From the NCBI GenBank assembly GCA_003131985.1, contig PKWH01000312.1, positions 977 to 30,657 on the forward strand: a stretch of DNA of 29,681 nt, given 5' to 3'. The DNA is from Acidobacteriota bacterium. Lineage in GTDB: Bacteria; Acidobacteriota; Terriglobia; Acidiferrales; UBA7541. Below, piece by piece: positions 7,994 through 17,322 of the stretch. Below the pieces are notes generated by a model. It worked only from the letters and a program-made list of their open reading frames with translations, was not told where the DNA came from and ran no database searches. The position numbers and the translations under genes are program-made. How positions within the stretch are numbered: position 1 is the stretch's first letter; every line of letters begins with the position of its first letter.

Positions 7994-10486
7994 ATGAATC
8001 GAGCTCGAGGTAACGTCTTGCTCACAGTTTTTTTGTTAGTCGCGCCAGAGGCTTTTAGCGGGATTTGCTATGCGAGGCCCCAAGAGAATCAGGCGGACCG
8101 GACGTCTCAGTCGGAGAAAACGAATACGGAATCGACCTCGAATGCGGATTCCGCACACAAACTGAACATCTCGCCTGCGAAATCGCCCGATTACGACAAC
8201 TCGCTTGGGTTGCATTTGTTTGGGCGCTTCTTTCTTGATCAGGAAATGATTTGGTCCAGTCCAGCCGAGATTCGGCTAGCGGACGCCGACTGGCTTATGC
8301 CGTTCGGTCTCGCTATAGCTGGTACGCTCGCGACAGATACCGAGTTCAGCAAGCACCTCTCAAATTCTACGAGTCGATTGAACTACAGCAGCACTTTTTC
8401 AAATTATGGACTCGGCGCAATGGGCGGACTGGCAGGGGGGTTGTATCTCTGGGGCCAAATGAGCCACGACGATCACAAGAGAGAAACTGGATTCCTGGCA
8501 GCCGAAGCGGCGGCTGACAGCCTCGCTGTTGTCTATTCGTTGAACTACAGCTTGGGGCGCGAACGTCCTTTTAGCGATAACTATAATGGAAATTTCTGGA
8601 AGGGAGGCGACGGGTTTCCTTCGGAACATGCTGCGGCGGCGTGGTCTATCGCAGGTGTTGTAGCCCACGAATATCCCGGGATTCTTACGGAATTTATAGC
8701 TTATGGAATGGCATCGGCTGTAAGCGCTTCCCGCTTGACTTCCAAGCAGCATTTTCCCACGGACGTGTTAGTCGGAAGCGCAATCGGATGGCTCTCTGGC
8801 CAAATTGTTTATCGCCAACATCACGATCCGGAACTTGGTGGCTCGCCTTGGGAAACTTTTGCAGAGTCCCGCGACTATCTGGAGCGTGACCGACCCCGGC
8901 AAAGCATGGGAACCACATTCGTTCCTTTGGATAGCTGGGTATATCCGGCGCTGAACAGACTTGCTGCGCTCGGTTACGTTCACACCGAGATCGCAGGCTT
9001 GAGTCCTTGGACTCGCATGGAATGCGCTCGTCTTACCGAAGAGGCCCGTGAAGCATTGCAAGGCGATGGACCTTTGTACTCCCAAGCGGGAGGCCTAGAG
9101 GATCGCTTGCGACGAGAGTTTTCTCATGAAATTGGGTTGTTGGATGGAGGGCAAAATCTTTCGGCGGATCTCGACTCCGTTTACGTACGAGCAGTTTCGA
9201 TCAGTGGGGCGCCCCTGACCGACGGCTATCACTTTGGACAGACCGTATCCTACGATTTTGGCCGGCCATTCGAGCGTGGGACAAACGGTCAAGCAGGCGG
9301 AGCAGTCCGCGCGGAGGCAGGTCCCATAGCGATATACGTGCGCGCGGAGTACCAGCATGCGCCCTCCGCGCCCGCACCATCGGATGCCGTGCGCGAGATT
9401 ATCGCTCTCCGCGATTTTGTCCCGGAACCGCCGGCAGTTCCTGTGGAAGCTGTCAACCGCATACGCCTTCTAGACGCCTACATCGGCGTAAATTTAGACA
9501 ACTGGCAGATTCTGGTTGGGAAGCAAAGCTTGTCCTGGGCTCCGGGTCTCGGCGGCTCGTTCTTGTGGAGTGACAATGCCGAGCCAGTCGACATGGTTCG
9601 CGTGGTCAATTCAGAGCCATTCAGCCTGCCCGGCTTCCTGAAGTATCTCGGGCCTATGCGCATTGATCAATTCTTCGGCAGGCTTGAGGGTGGTACGTTT
9701 ATCCCCCACCCGTTCATTTACGGCAACAAGATAAATTTTAAGCCCTTACCAAACCTGGAATTCGGCTTCGGGCGCACTGTCACGATTGGAGGTCGAGGAG
9801 GCACGCCACTGACTCCCGGAAATTTCATACGCAGTTTTTTTGGCCAACAATCCACCGGGGGGACATCCTCCGTGCCGGGTGATAGTCACTCGAGCTTTGA
9901 CTGGACGTTTAATGTTCCCAAGGTTCGAAACTATCTAGTGTTTTACGGCGACCTTTACGCAGACGATGACCCTGTCCCTTTCGTTAACCAGCCAAAGAAT
10001 CCATTTCGGCCGGGGATTTTTATTACCCGAATTCCCGGAATCTCCAAACTCGATCTTCATATCGAAGCCACGTCGACCGAGTCGCCTGGATGGCCCGGCA
10101 TAGACGGAAAAGGCAACATGGGGAACTTGAATTATTGGAACGCTATCTATCATGACGGTTACACCAACGGTGGCAATCTGATTGGGAATGTGGTGGGACG
10201 GGACGGGCAGGCATATCAGGGATGGCTAACCTATTGGGTTTCGCCTACTAACACATTGCAATTCACATACAAGAACAGCTCTGTGGATCAAGCATTCATA
10301 CCAGGTGGAGGCGCCTGGCAGGACTACAGCCTGAGCAATTCCGTTTATTCGAATTCCAGGTTTTACGTAAAGAGCCAGGTACAGTACGAACATATTTCGC
10401 ACTACCCCATATTGTTCCGTGGAGTACAGCGAAATCTTACGGCGATTGTCGAGATGGGCTTTACTCCGATGGCAAGACGCCAATAG
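7994..10486 (+). CDS. PAP2-family phosphatase fused to a Wzi-like capsule-assembly domain
   Basis: An 830-residue protein with an N-terminal signal-like segment (VLLTVFLLVAPEAFSG). Residues about 85-275 carry PAP2 phosphatase motifs: GRERP near 189 (motif 1, its leading Lys apparently Asn), PSEH at 209 (usual PSGH) and SRLTSKQHFPTD near 245, a perfect SRx5Hx3D. From about 310 to the end it matches the Wzi capsule-assembly type: DSWVYPALNRLAALGY, then long outer-membrane strand-like stretches (LVGKQSLSWAPG, MRIDQFFGRLEGG). Wzi proteins are outer-membrane barrels that help bind capsule to the cell. The PAP2 part could dephosphorylate a lipid or polymer carrier in the periplasm. It starts 12 nt after the export gene behind GAGG; the two belong together. 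Confidence 0.85.
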   Translation: MNRARGNVLLTVFLLVAPEAFSGICYARPQENQADRTSQSEKTNTESTSNADSAHKLNISPAKSPDYDNSLGLHLFGRFFLDQEMIWSSPAEIRLADADWLMPFGLAIAGTLATDTEFSKHLSNSTSRLNYSSTFSNYGLGAMGGLAGGLYLWGQMSHDDHKRETGFLAAEAAADSLAVVYSLNYSLGRERPFSDNYNGNFWKGGDGFPSEHAAAAWSIAGVVAHEYPGILTEFIAYGMASAVSASRLTSKQHFPTDVLVGSAIGWLSGQIVYRQHHDPELGGSPWETFAESRDYLERDRPRQSMGTTFVPLDSWVYPALNRLAALGYVHTEIAGLSPWTRMECARLTEEAREALQGDGPLYSQAGGLEDRLRREFSHEIGLLDGGQNLSADLDSVYVRAVSISGAPLTDGYHFGQTVSYDFGRPFERGTNGQAGGAVRAEAGPIAIYVRAEYQHAPSAPAPSDAVREIIALRDFVPEPPAVPVEAVNRIRLLDAYIGVNLDNWQILVGKQSLSWAPGLGGSFLWSDNAEPVDMVRVVNSEPFSLPGFLKYLGPMRIDQFFGRLEGGTFIPHPFIYGNKINFKPLPNLEFGFGRTVTIGGRGGTPLTPGNFIRSFFGQQSTGGTSSVPGDSHSSFDWTFNVPKVRNYLVFYGDLYADDDPVPFVNQPKNPFRPGIFITRIPGISKLDLHIEATSTESPGWPGIDGKGNMGNLNYWNAIYHDGYTNGGNLIGNVVGRDGQAYQGWLTYWVSPTNTLQFTYKNSSVDQAFIPGGGAWQDYSLSNSVYSNSRFYVKSQVQYEHISHYPILFRGVQRNLTAIVEMGFTPMARRQ

Positions 10487-10499
10487 CAAAGTCTAAGGA

Positions 10500-11930
10500 A
10501 TGATGCAAACAGGCACAAAAACGCAGCCGGAGTTGGCGCCCCAGCAGGAATTAACGCAGCCGACCGCGGGAGGTGTTTCGTTGCTCCCGGTTTCGCTTGA
10601 GGATTCCCGCGAGCGGCAAGCGAATCGGCTACGCGTGTTTTGGGATCGTCGCCGATTGTTCCTTCAAATGACGGTGATTGGTCTGCTGGTAGCGACCCTG
10701 ATCGCGTTCTTGATTCCCAAATCCTACACATCGACGACGCAGCTTATGCCTCCTGATACTCAGTCCACGTCCGGCATGGCCATGATGGCTGCGTTCGCAG
10801 CAAAGGGCAGCAACGGTTTAGGATCGATGGCAGGCGACTTGCTGGGGTTGAAGACTACTGGCGCGCTGTTCGTAGGTGTGCTGCGAAGCCAGACGTCGGA
10901 GGATCGGGTCATTGAGCAGTTCGACTTGAGAAAAGTTTATGGAAAACGGCTTGTCGCTGACGCACGGGCGAAACTGGATGAAAACACCTCGGTTTCGGAA
11001 GATAGGAAGAGCGGGATCATCACGATTAGTGTTACCGACCGCAGCGCTCAGCGAGCCGCTGCCCTGGCAAATGCATATGTGAACGAGTTGAATTCGCTCG
11101 TGACCGACCTATCGACTTCCGCCGCACATCGACAAAGGGTTTTTCTGGAGGAGCGCCTCAAGGTCGTCAAACAAGATCTGGATGATGCCTCGAATCAACT
11201 CGCTCAATTTTCCAGCAGAAACAACACGCTCGACATCGAGCAGGAAGGGAAAGCGATGCTGGACGTGGCTGCCACGATTGCAGGCCAGATGGTCGCCGCG
11301 CAAGCTCAACTCGAAGGGCTCCGGCGAATCTACACCGATAACAATCCTCGAGTTCAGGCGTCGATCGCTCGCGTTGAAGAACTTCGTAAGCAACTTCAAC
11401 GTCTGGGTGGGGCCGACAGCAAGCCCAGCGAAGGAGTCGAAACGATTCAGAGCTCTTCGAGTGACATGCCCTATCCTTCCATAAAAAATCTGCCGCTCCT
11501 AGGCGTGAAATACGCGGACTACTATCGCCGCGCGAAGATTCAAGAGACAGTCTACGAGTTGCTGACTCAACAATATGAGCTTGCCAAGATGGAAGAGGCG
11601 AAGGAGACACCCAGCGTCAAAGTGCTGGATCCGGGCACGATCCCAGAGAAAAAATCGTTTCCCCCGCGACTGTCGATCATGCTGATGGGCGCATTTCTCG
11701 GTTTCGCTTTGTCTGTGGTTTGGGTGCTCGGGTCAGCGCGATGGAACGAGGTGGATCCGCAAGACCCACGCAAGATTCTGATGCATGAAATTTCTGAAAC
11801 GCTGAAAGCGCGGGTCCCCTGGGCTTCGCAAAACGGGGGAGAGCCGCGTTGGGCGACGCAGAGGGTTTGGGACCGGCTGGCTCATCGCCCGCCAACTGAC
11901 GGGAATGCAAACACGTCCAAACTCTCGTAA
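10500..11930 (+). CDS. Wzz/GumC-type polysaccharide co-polymerase
   Basis: Inner-membrane chain-length regulator of 476 residues. A first transmembrane helix lies near 53-72 (MTVIGLLVATLIAFLIP), followed by the Wzz-domain start KSYTSTTQLMPPD. A periplasmic part with helical, coiled-coil-like sequence follows (about 200-300), and a second membrane helix lies near 393-417 (LSIMLMGAFLGFALSVVWVL) after the Pro-rich PEKKSFPPR motif typical of the family. The cytoplasmic tail is short and has no Walker motifs or Tyr cluster, so there is no built-in BY-kinase, and none is found elsewhere in the window. Two ATGs (10500 and 10503) follow AAGGA directly; the upstream one is given. It begins 13 nt after the Wzi-like gene. 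Confidence 0.92.
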   Translation: MMQTGTKTQPELAPQQELTQPTAGGVSLLPVSLEDSRERQANRLRVFWDRRRLFLQMTVIGLLVATLIAFLIPKSYTSTTQLMPPDTQSTSGMAMMAAFAAKGSNGLGSMAGDLLGLKTTGALFVGVLRSQTSEDRVIEQFDLRKVYGKRLVADARAKLDENTSVSEDRKSGIITISVTDRSAQRAAALANAYVNELNSLVTDLSTSAAHRQRVFLEERLKVVKQDLDDASNQLAQFSSRNNTLDIEQEGKAMLDVAATIAGQMVAAQAQLEGLRRIYTDNNPRVQASIARVEELRKQLQRLGGADSKPSEGVETIQSSSSDMPYPSIKNLPLLGVKYADYYRRAKIQETVYELLTQQYELAKMEEAKETPSVKVLDPGTIPEKKSFPPRLSIMLMGAFLGFALSVVWVLGSARWNEVDPQDPRKILMHEISETLKARVPWASQNGGEPRWATQRVWDRLAHRPPTDGNANTSKLS

Positions 11931-11940
11931 GTAGCAGTAA

Positions 11941-11996
11941 CTGAAGCTGTTAGACAACATGTCGCCCTGGGAGTGAGGGGGCGAAGCTGTCTTCAG
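11941..11996 (+). promoter_or_regulatory. nested hairpin leader before the NusG-like gene
   Basis: CTGAAG (11941-11946) can pair with CTTCAG (11991-11996), and TCGCCC (11962-11967) with GGGCGA (11979-11984). GAAGCTGT occurs twice (11943-11950 and 11983-11990), which offers alternative pairings. The structure fills the space between the co-polymerase stop and the ribosome binding site AAGGAG (11997-12002) of the NusG-like gene. It could be an attenuator, or the RNA/DNA element recognised by the antiterminator. Confidence 0.45.
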
Positions 11997-12006
11997 AAGG
12001 AGACCA

Positions 12007-12564
12007 ATGGAGCTTGTCGGCGTTGAGACAGACTGTGAGCGGGGCTGGGCGGAGCCAACACCAAAGACTTACCTTCAGCCGCATTGGTACGCGCTCTACA
12101 CCTGCGCAAATCATGAAAAGCGTGTCGCTGCGGAGCTTCATGTCCGTAGTGTGGAACATTTTCTCCCGCTCTATAGTTCCGTCCGTCGCTGGAAAGACCG
12201 GCGCGTCACCTTGGATTTGCCTCTTTTTCCTGGCTACGTCTTCGTTTCCGTCGCGCTCCGCGACCGCTTGCAGGTACTGCAAATTCCGAGCGTGGTACGG
12301 TTTGTAGCGTTCAACGGGGTACCGACGGCGCTGCCGAACTATGAAATGGAAATTCTGCAAACGGGACTATCTCAGCAGCTCGCGGCGGGGCCACATCCGT
12401 TCCTTACGGCAGGACGTCGCGTGCGAATGAGGAGTGGTCCGCTCGCGGGAATCCGAGGAATTCTCTTGCGACGAAGAGGCAAGACGCGGTTTGTCGTGTC
12501 CGTGGAACTAATCATGAGGTCAATGGCGGTAGAGATTGATGAGGCGGACGTGGAAGCGGTGTAG
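12007..12564 (+). CDS. specialised NusG-family antiterminator (RfaH/UpxY-like)
   Basis: A 185-residue NusG paralogue. The N-terminal NGN domain (about 26-115) shows HWYALYTCANHEKRVAAEL, then FLPLYSSVRRWKDRR and PLFPGYVFVSVAL. A C-terminal KOW domain follows (about 132-180: VRMRSGPLAGIRGILLRRRG). Specialised NusG proteins of the RfaH, UpxY and LoaP groups bind paused RNA polymerase and let it read through long polysaccharide operons. Its place after the export block and before the 15-kb assembly block fits that role. The start at ATG 12007 has AAGGAG just upstream. The housekeeping nusG normally sits next to secE and rplK, which are absent here. Confidence 0.9.
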   Translation: MELVGVETDCERGWAEPTPKTYLQPHWYALYTCANHEKRVAAELHVRSVEHFLPLYSSVRRWKDRRVTLDLPLFPGYVFVSVALRDRLQVLQIPSVVRFVAFNGVPTALPNYEMEILQTGLSQQLAAGPHPFLTAGRRVRMRSGPLAGIRGILLRRRGKTRFVVSVELIMRSMAVEIDEADVEAV

Positions 12565-12611
12565 GGAATTCTCGGGAGCATAGCAATCCTTTTCGCATGT
12601 CCTTAGTAATC

Positions 12612-12640
12612 TTGATCCCCACATTACATTTCTATTTAAT
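12612..12640 (+). promoter_or_regulatory. candidate sigma-70-type promoter before the flippase gene
   Basis: TTGATC (12612-12617) and TTTAAT (12635-12640) are separated by exactly 17 nt in the AT-richer gap after the NusG-like gene. Transcription would begin near 12647, leaving about 18 nt before the flippase ATG. This may be an internal promoter where the antiterminator is loaded onto the polymerase. Confidence 0.4.
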
Positions 12641-12664
12641 GCACGCGACGGAAGGCAGTCGCCT

Positions 12665-13966
12665 ATGAGCGCGACGGTTAGTACGCCTTTTTCTTGGATT
12701 ACTGAGAATTTGGGCACCCATGTTCGCGAGTACGGTAGCACTTTTGCGACTGAGTTCACGGTTCTTGGTTGCCAACTCCTGGCGTACAAGCTGGCGGCGC
12801 ATTTTCTGGGTAATACGGGATTTTCTGAATATGCCGTCGCTCGGCGCACAATTTCGATTATGTATCCTGTCGTTCTCCTCGGTCTTGCTGTCGGGTTGCC
12901 GCGCTATGTTGCCAACGCAGCCGGACGTAGGGATGAGGAGTCCAAAGCCCGCTATCTTGGGGCGGCACTCTGGTGCATCGGACTGTCTTTGCTGGTTTGC
13001 GTGACGCTGTTGAATGTGTTTGCCTCGGGACTCGCATACTTGTTCTTCGGATCGAAGGAATACGCGTCAATCATTTTGCCCGTCAGCCTAGTCGTCGCGG
13101 GGTCGGCGTTGCACGCCATCGCGTACAGCTATTTCCGGGGGATGTTGGAAATGCGAGCCGCGAATCTTCTGCAGTTTGTGAATTTGGGACTCGTACCTGT
13201 GGCTGTTTTTATTTTTTTTGGCAAGAGCGTTCAGTCGCTCCTCTCTGCGTTCGGTATTTCTCTCTTCGTTGTGGCGACAGTGGCTCTGCTGTTTACTCCG
13301 TGGAAAGCGGTAGCGAAGGACAATCGCGTGCAAGTTGTGGAACTGCTGCGTTTCGGGATCCAGCGGGTTCCCGGTGACTTTATTCTAATGGCGCTGTTTG
13401 CGCTGCCCGCCACAATCGTCGCGCACAAAAGCGGGATTCGCGCGGCCGGCTACGTAGCATTCGGAATCTCGATGCTGAACGTCATCAGCTCATTCTTTTC
13501 TGCTTTCGGCCTCATCCTGCTGCCCAAAGCAGGCGCACTTCTGAGCGCGGGGAGAACCGTAGAGCTAAGGCAGCAAGTCTGGCTGCTAACGAAGATCACA
13601 CTTCTTATTTCGGTTGTTCTTGCGCTGGGAATCGCGATTGGGGCAGAGAGACTGGTTCGACTTTATCTAGGGCCTGATTTTACGGCGGGGGTAGGCATTC
13701 TACGGTTGTTGGTGTTCGCGGCGGTGCCTTACAGTCTCTACACAGTTTTGCGCAACGTCATTGATGCCTTCCATGAGCTTGGTGTAACCACGGTGATCCT
13801 CCTGGCGGGATTCGGAGTTTTTTGTGTGGGATCGCTGGCAGTATTCTACGTGCAGAACAATAAGTACGTCGTACTGCTGGCATTTCTTGGCGGCGTCCTG
13901 ACGATTTGTCTTCTATCGTGCGCTGAGACTCTGCGAATACTCTACTCATCCGCTGCGGCTGAATGA
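12665..13966 (+). CDS. polysaccharide flippase (Wzx/MATE-like)
   Basis: A 433-residue, strongly hydrophobic protein with about 12-14 predicted membrane helices along its whole length and short charged loops (PRYVANAAGRRDEESKARYL near 78). This is the pattern of the oligosaccharide flippase (MOP superfamily). It would move the undecaprenyl-linked repeat unit from the cytoplasmic to the periplasmic face of the inner membrane. The start ATG 12665 has GGAAGG about 9 nt upstream. Its TGA overlaps the ATG of the following methyltransferase by 4 nt. No other flippase is present in the window, and a Wzy polymerase lies three genes further on. Confidence 0.88.
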   Translation: MSATVSTPFSWITENLGTHVREYGSTFATEFTVLGCQLLAYKLAAHFLGNTGFSEYAVARRTISIMYPVVLLGLAVGLPRYVANAAGRRDEESKARYLGAALWCIGLSLLVCVTLLNVFASGLAYLFFGSKEYASIILPVSLVVAGSALHAIAYSYFRGMLEMRAANLLQFVNLGLVPVAVFIFFGKSVQSLLSAFGISLFVVATVALLFTPWKAVAKDNRVQVVELLRFGIQRVPGDFILMALFALPATIVAHKSGIRAAGYVAFGISMLNVISSFFSAFGLILLPKAGALLSAGRTVELRQQVWLLTKITLLISVVLALGIAIGAERLVRLYLGPDFTAGVGILRLLVFAAVPYSLYTVLRNVIDAFHELGVTTVILLAGFGVFCVGSLAVFYVQNNKYVVLLAFLGGVLTICLLSCAETLRILYSSAAAE

Positions 13967-14838
13967 AAAATACTCCGATGGCTACTGTACCCGCTGAAAC
14001 CGGGGCGCTAACTCCGAAAATGAGAGCCGATTCTCTTCGAGGGATTGCCGGGTCGAAAGATAGGTCCTATTGGGAAGCGCGTCTGGCAAGCCACTGGGGA
14101 TTGCAGGGTGTCGGATACCTCGGGTACGGTGTGCGTTACAACAACTGGCTGTATGCCGTCCGGCGGGAGATACTCCGAAGACATCTGCTCGGTCTTTCGA
14201 TCGAGCTAACGCGAGCCAATGTTCTGGATATCGGCTCTGGAACTGGGTTCTGGCTCGAACAATGGAAAGGCTTTGGCGTGCGGTCGCTGCAAGGAAGCGA
14301 CATCGCGGCCGTTGCGGTGGAGCGGCTTAAGCAAAAATTCCCGGAAATTGATATCGCGCAAATCGACATTGCAGAAACTCTTGAGCGGTTCAACTGGAAT
14401 GGGAAATTTGATGTGGTTTCCGCATTCGATGTTCTTTTCCACGTCACGGAAGACGGTCGCTTCAATAGGGCGATCGAAAATATTTCCACCTTATTGAAAC
14501 GCGAGGGCTATTTCTTTTTTTCTGACAATTTCTTACACGGTACGGCGAAGCGGACCGACCACCAAGTGAGCCGCTCGCTGAATGAGATAGAAGCAGTGGT
14601 TCGGAAGAGCGGTCTCCGAATTGTCCGGAGAGCGCCCATGTTCGTGTTGATGAATGCTCCGATCGATTCTTCATTGCGATGGCTTATGCCGATATGGCGA
14701 GCGTTCCTGGCTCCCGTTCACTTCGTGCCGTTTTTGGGCTCCGTTTATGGCGCTGTGCTTTACCCCGTCGAACTGACGCTCACGCGTTTAATGAGCGAGA
14801 GTCCCACCACCGAAATAATGATTTGCCAGAAGGATTAA
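13963..14838 (+). CDS. class I SAM-dependent methyltransferase
   Basis: A 291-residue protein. Rossmann motif I is VLDIGSGTGFWLEQW (about 87-101), followed by the motif II acidic residue in LQGSDIAAVAV and the motif IV region KFDVVSAFDVLFHVTEDG. A long C-terminal extension with hydrophobic helices (SLRWLMPIWRAFLAPVHFVPF) suggests contact with the membrane or a lipid-linked substrate. In this setting it probably methylates a sugar of the repeat unit. The start overlaps the flippase stop (ATGA); a second ATG at 13978 is possible. The GT4 gene follows without gap. Fold is certain; substrate unknown. Confidence 0.88.
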   Translation: MKNTPMATVPAETGALTPKMRADSLRGIAGSKDRSYWEARLASHWGLQGVGYLGYGVRYNNWLYAVRREILRRHLLGLSIELTRANVLDIGSGTGFWLEQWKGFGVRSLQGSDIAAVAVERLKQKFPEIDIAQIDIAETLERFNWNGKFDVVSAFDVLFHVTEDGRFNRAIENISTLLKREGYFFFSDNFLHGTAKRTDHQVSRSLNEIEAVVRKSGLRIVRRAPMFVLMNAPIDSSLRWLMPIWRAFLAPVHFVPFLGSVYGAVLYPVELTLTRLMSESPTTEIMICQKD

Positions 14839-15975
14839 TTGTCACCGATGAACCCGAGACGAATCTGCTTTCTTGCCAATTTGGGCGCTCTTCACGCGGT
14901 CCGGTGGGCGAATCACTTTCACCAAAAGGGGTACGAGGTCCACGTCATTTCCCTCCGCGACGGAGACGGGCTACGTGAAGGGATTCACGTCTATCGGCTG
15001 CGAGAGGATTTGCCCTTCAAGCTGGACTATTTTCGCGGAGTCCGGCAAGTTCGGGAACTTGTAGCCGACATTCGGCCATCCATCGTTCATGCGCATTACG
15101 CCAGCGGTTACGGAACGCTTGGCCGTCTGGTCGGATTCCATCCTTATATCGTTTCGGTTTGGGGCAGTGACATATACGAGTTCCCTCACAGGTCGCCTCT
15201 TCACAAGTGGCTTCTCAGGCGAAACCTTGCAGCGGCCGACTATCTTTGTTCCACCAGCCTGGATATGGCGAGGGAAGCGAAACAATACACTTCGAAACCC
15301 ACCTTGATCACGCCCTTCGGGGTGGACTGCGACGAATTCTCGATTCCGGAGACCTCGGAAGAATCGAACGAATTCGTCATAGGTACCGTCAGATCCATGG
15401 AAAAGTCTTATGGCATTGATTGCTTGCTAAAAGCTTTCAAGCTGCTCGTGAACGAACATTCCGATTGGCCCATCAAGCTCGTGATTGTAGGTGGGGGAAC
15501 TCTGGAACGTGAATACAAGGAACTTGCACTGAAGCTTGGCCTAGGGGAGTTGGTCCATTTCGCCGGCAAAGTACCGCACGGGCGGGTGCCCGATTATCTG
15601 AGATCGTTTTCTGTATTTGCAGCTTTGTCCGATAACGAAAGCTTTGGCGTGGCTATTCTCGAAGCATCTTCCTGTGGCATTCCGGTAGTGGTGTCTAAAG
15701 TGGGCGGATTGCCGGAGGTTGTCGTAGACGGAGAAACCGGTTTGATGGTTCCGCCGGATGACGAAGTGGCGGCCGCCAAGTGTTTCGAGAAGCTGTATCT
15801 CACGCCGGGCCTGCGAGATAGACTGGGGCGCGCGGGGCGACAACGTGTCAAACAGCGCTATGAGTGGAGTCAAACCGCGAGAATCATGGAAAATCTCTAT
15901 GAAAACGTGATCGCAACGAACACATCAGAATCGGCAGTTCACTCCGCCCAGAAGTCGGCTGCGGCGGCCGTCTGA
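14839..15975 (+). CDS. glycosyltransferase family 4 (GT-B fold)
   Basis: A 378-residue cytoplasmic glycosyltransferase. The N-terminal half opens with RRICFLANLGALHAVRWANH and holds the HAHYASGYG segment (about 87). The C-terminal half has VIGTVRSMEKSYGIDCLLKAF, LVIVGGGTLEREY and the GT4 EX7E site in ESFGVAILEASSCGIPVV (Glu near 267). It would transfer a sugar with retention from a nucleotide sugar to the lipid-linked intermediate. TTG 14839 follows AAGGA by 4 nt and abuts the previous stop. ATG 14848 is the alternative and begins at MNPRRICF, but its spacing is long. Donor sugar not predictable. Confidence 0.92.
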   Translation: MSPMNPRRICFLANLGALHAVRWANHFHQKGYEVHVISLRDGDGLREGIHVYRLREDLPFKLDYFRGVRQVRELVADIRPSIVHAHYASGYGTLGRLVGFHPYIVSVWGSDIYEFPHRSPLHKWLLRRNLAAADYLCSTSLDMAREAKQYTSKPTLITPFGVDCDEFSIPETSEESNEFVIGTVRSMEKSYGIDCLLKAFKLLVNEHSDWPIKLVIVGGGTLEREYKELALKLGLGELVHFAGKVPHGRVPDYLRSFSVFAALSDNESFGVAILEASSCGIPVVVSKVGGLPEVVVDGETGLMVPPDDEVAAAKCFEKLYLTPGLRDRLGRAGRQRVKQRYEWSQTARIMENLYENVIATNTSESAVHSAQKSAAAAV

Positions 15976-16006
15976 CTCGAGAAAATCAATTCGTGACTGA
16001 GTATCC

Positions 16007-17308
16007 GTGTTCGCCCATTTATTAAATTCGCCCTGGTTGCCGTGGAGCGTGCTGTTTGGACTGTCGCTCCTCGCGCGCATGTATCAGGGCAGTTGGCTCG
16101 CACCGAGCGCATTTGTCGGGCTGACGTGGTCCGTCTATAGCGGCCTGCCTCTAGTGATGACGCAAGATCACATTTCTCCAAAATCCATTTGGATGTTGCT
16201 GGGTCTAATCGCTTGCCTCCAGGTAGGGGCATTCCTGTTCGTCGATCCTGCCGGATGGAAGAACACTGATGTCTTACTAAACCAGAACGCGCTTAATTCC
16301 ATGGGAGATCGATGCCTGCGGCTCAGTTTGTATTTTGCTGCGGCAGCCATGTTAGGCGCTGTGCTTTATGCAGTGATTTGGCTGCGAAATTTGAATCTCT
16401 CGTTCTCGTTGGATGGATTCTTTAGCTTGGGCAGTATTATGTATGACATTGTTGTTGGGGGCGAGCCTGATCCGTGGTGGTATCGTCTCCTCCGAATGTG
16501 GGTCTTCCCTTCAGTGCTCCTGGGCGGTTTTGCCTCTCCTCTACTTAGGTCGCGGACTAAGAAACTGCTGGCGCTCAGCGGTTTCTTCCCGTCCTTATTC
16601 ATGGGGACGGCGATCGCTTCGCGATTTGCGACGTTGGTCGCCATTGCTTGCTGGATGGCCGCGTACCTAAGCATGAAATGCTTCTTGAGTAGAGGACGAT
16701 TTCGCATCACGACCAAATTTGTCGCAACCCTACTGATCATCGCCATCGCAGCGGTTGCAATGTTTGCGGGCCTGTACGCCGTACGCGGGCGCCCGTTCAA
16801 TGACGCATCAGAAGCCACAGTGAAAATAGCCTCCGATATCCTCGCTTACCTCGCAGTGTTTGATAGCTATGCTAACAATCACGAGTCGCAGCCACTTGGC
16901 TATGGCGCATATACAATCGGAGGAGTATTCGAATTCTTGGGACTCAAGGAACGCGTGAGAAATGTGAATTGGGAGATCGTCGATCTGGAAAGCGGGATCA
17001 CATCGAACATTTATACGGCTTTTCGCGGCTTGATTGACGATTTCTCGTTCGTTGGGTCGATGTTCCTCTGCTTGATCGCAGGTGCGTTCGTCGGACGGGC
17101 TTATTCTCAGCTGTGCAGTGGAAGAATATCGTTGCTTTGGGTGCTGACTGCCTATTACGCTTGGGTCCTTTTTTCGCCCATTGTATCGGCCTTCTATTAC
17201 AATTCGGTCCCACTCGCGCTTCTCATCGGAGGGCTGGTTCTTCGGGATTCCAAGTTTAATTTGTTGTCTCGCTACCCCGTACGGACTTCTGTCGCGCAGC
17301 TAGTCTGA
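16007..17308 (+). CDS. O-antigen/oligosaccharide repeat-unit polymerase (Wzy-like)
   Basis: A 433-residue integral membrane protein with about ten or more helices and one larger periplasmic loop. The segments YAVRGRPFND, LAYLAVFDSYANNH and SGITSNIYTAFRGLIDDFSF resemble the oligosaccharide repeat-unit polymerase family, where the SNIYT-FRG-DF stretch is typical. It would join repeat units at the periplasmic face, with chain length set by the Wzz-like protein. The start is GTG 16007; no strong ribosome binding site is visible, so translation may rely on coupling. It follows GT4 by 31 nt and precedes GT2 by 14 nt. Confidence 0.87.
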   Translation: MFAHLLNSPWLPWSVLFGLSLLARMYQGSWLAPSAFVGLTWSVYSGLPLVMTQDHISPKSIWMLLGLIACLQVGAFLFVDPAGWKNTDVLLNQNALNSMGDRCLRLSLYFAAAAMLGAVLYAVIWLRNLNLSFSLDGFFSLGSIMYDIVVGGEPDPWWYRLLRMWVFPSVLLGGFASPLLRSRTKKLLALSGFFPSLFMGTAIASRFATLVAIACWMAAYLSMKCFLSRGRFRITTKFVATLLIIAIAAVAMFAGLYAVRGRPFNDASEATVKIASDILAYLAVFDSYANNHESQPLGYGAYTIGGVFEFLGLKERVRNVNWEIVDLESGITSNIYTAFRGLIDDFSFVGSMFLCLIAGAFVGRAYSQLCSGRISLLWVLTAYYAWVLFSPIVSAFYYNSVPLALLIGGLVLRDSKFNLLSRYPVRTSVAQLV

Positions 17309-17322
17309 AAAACTGTGACACT

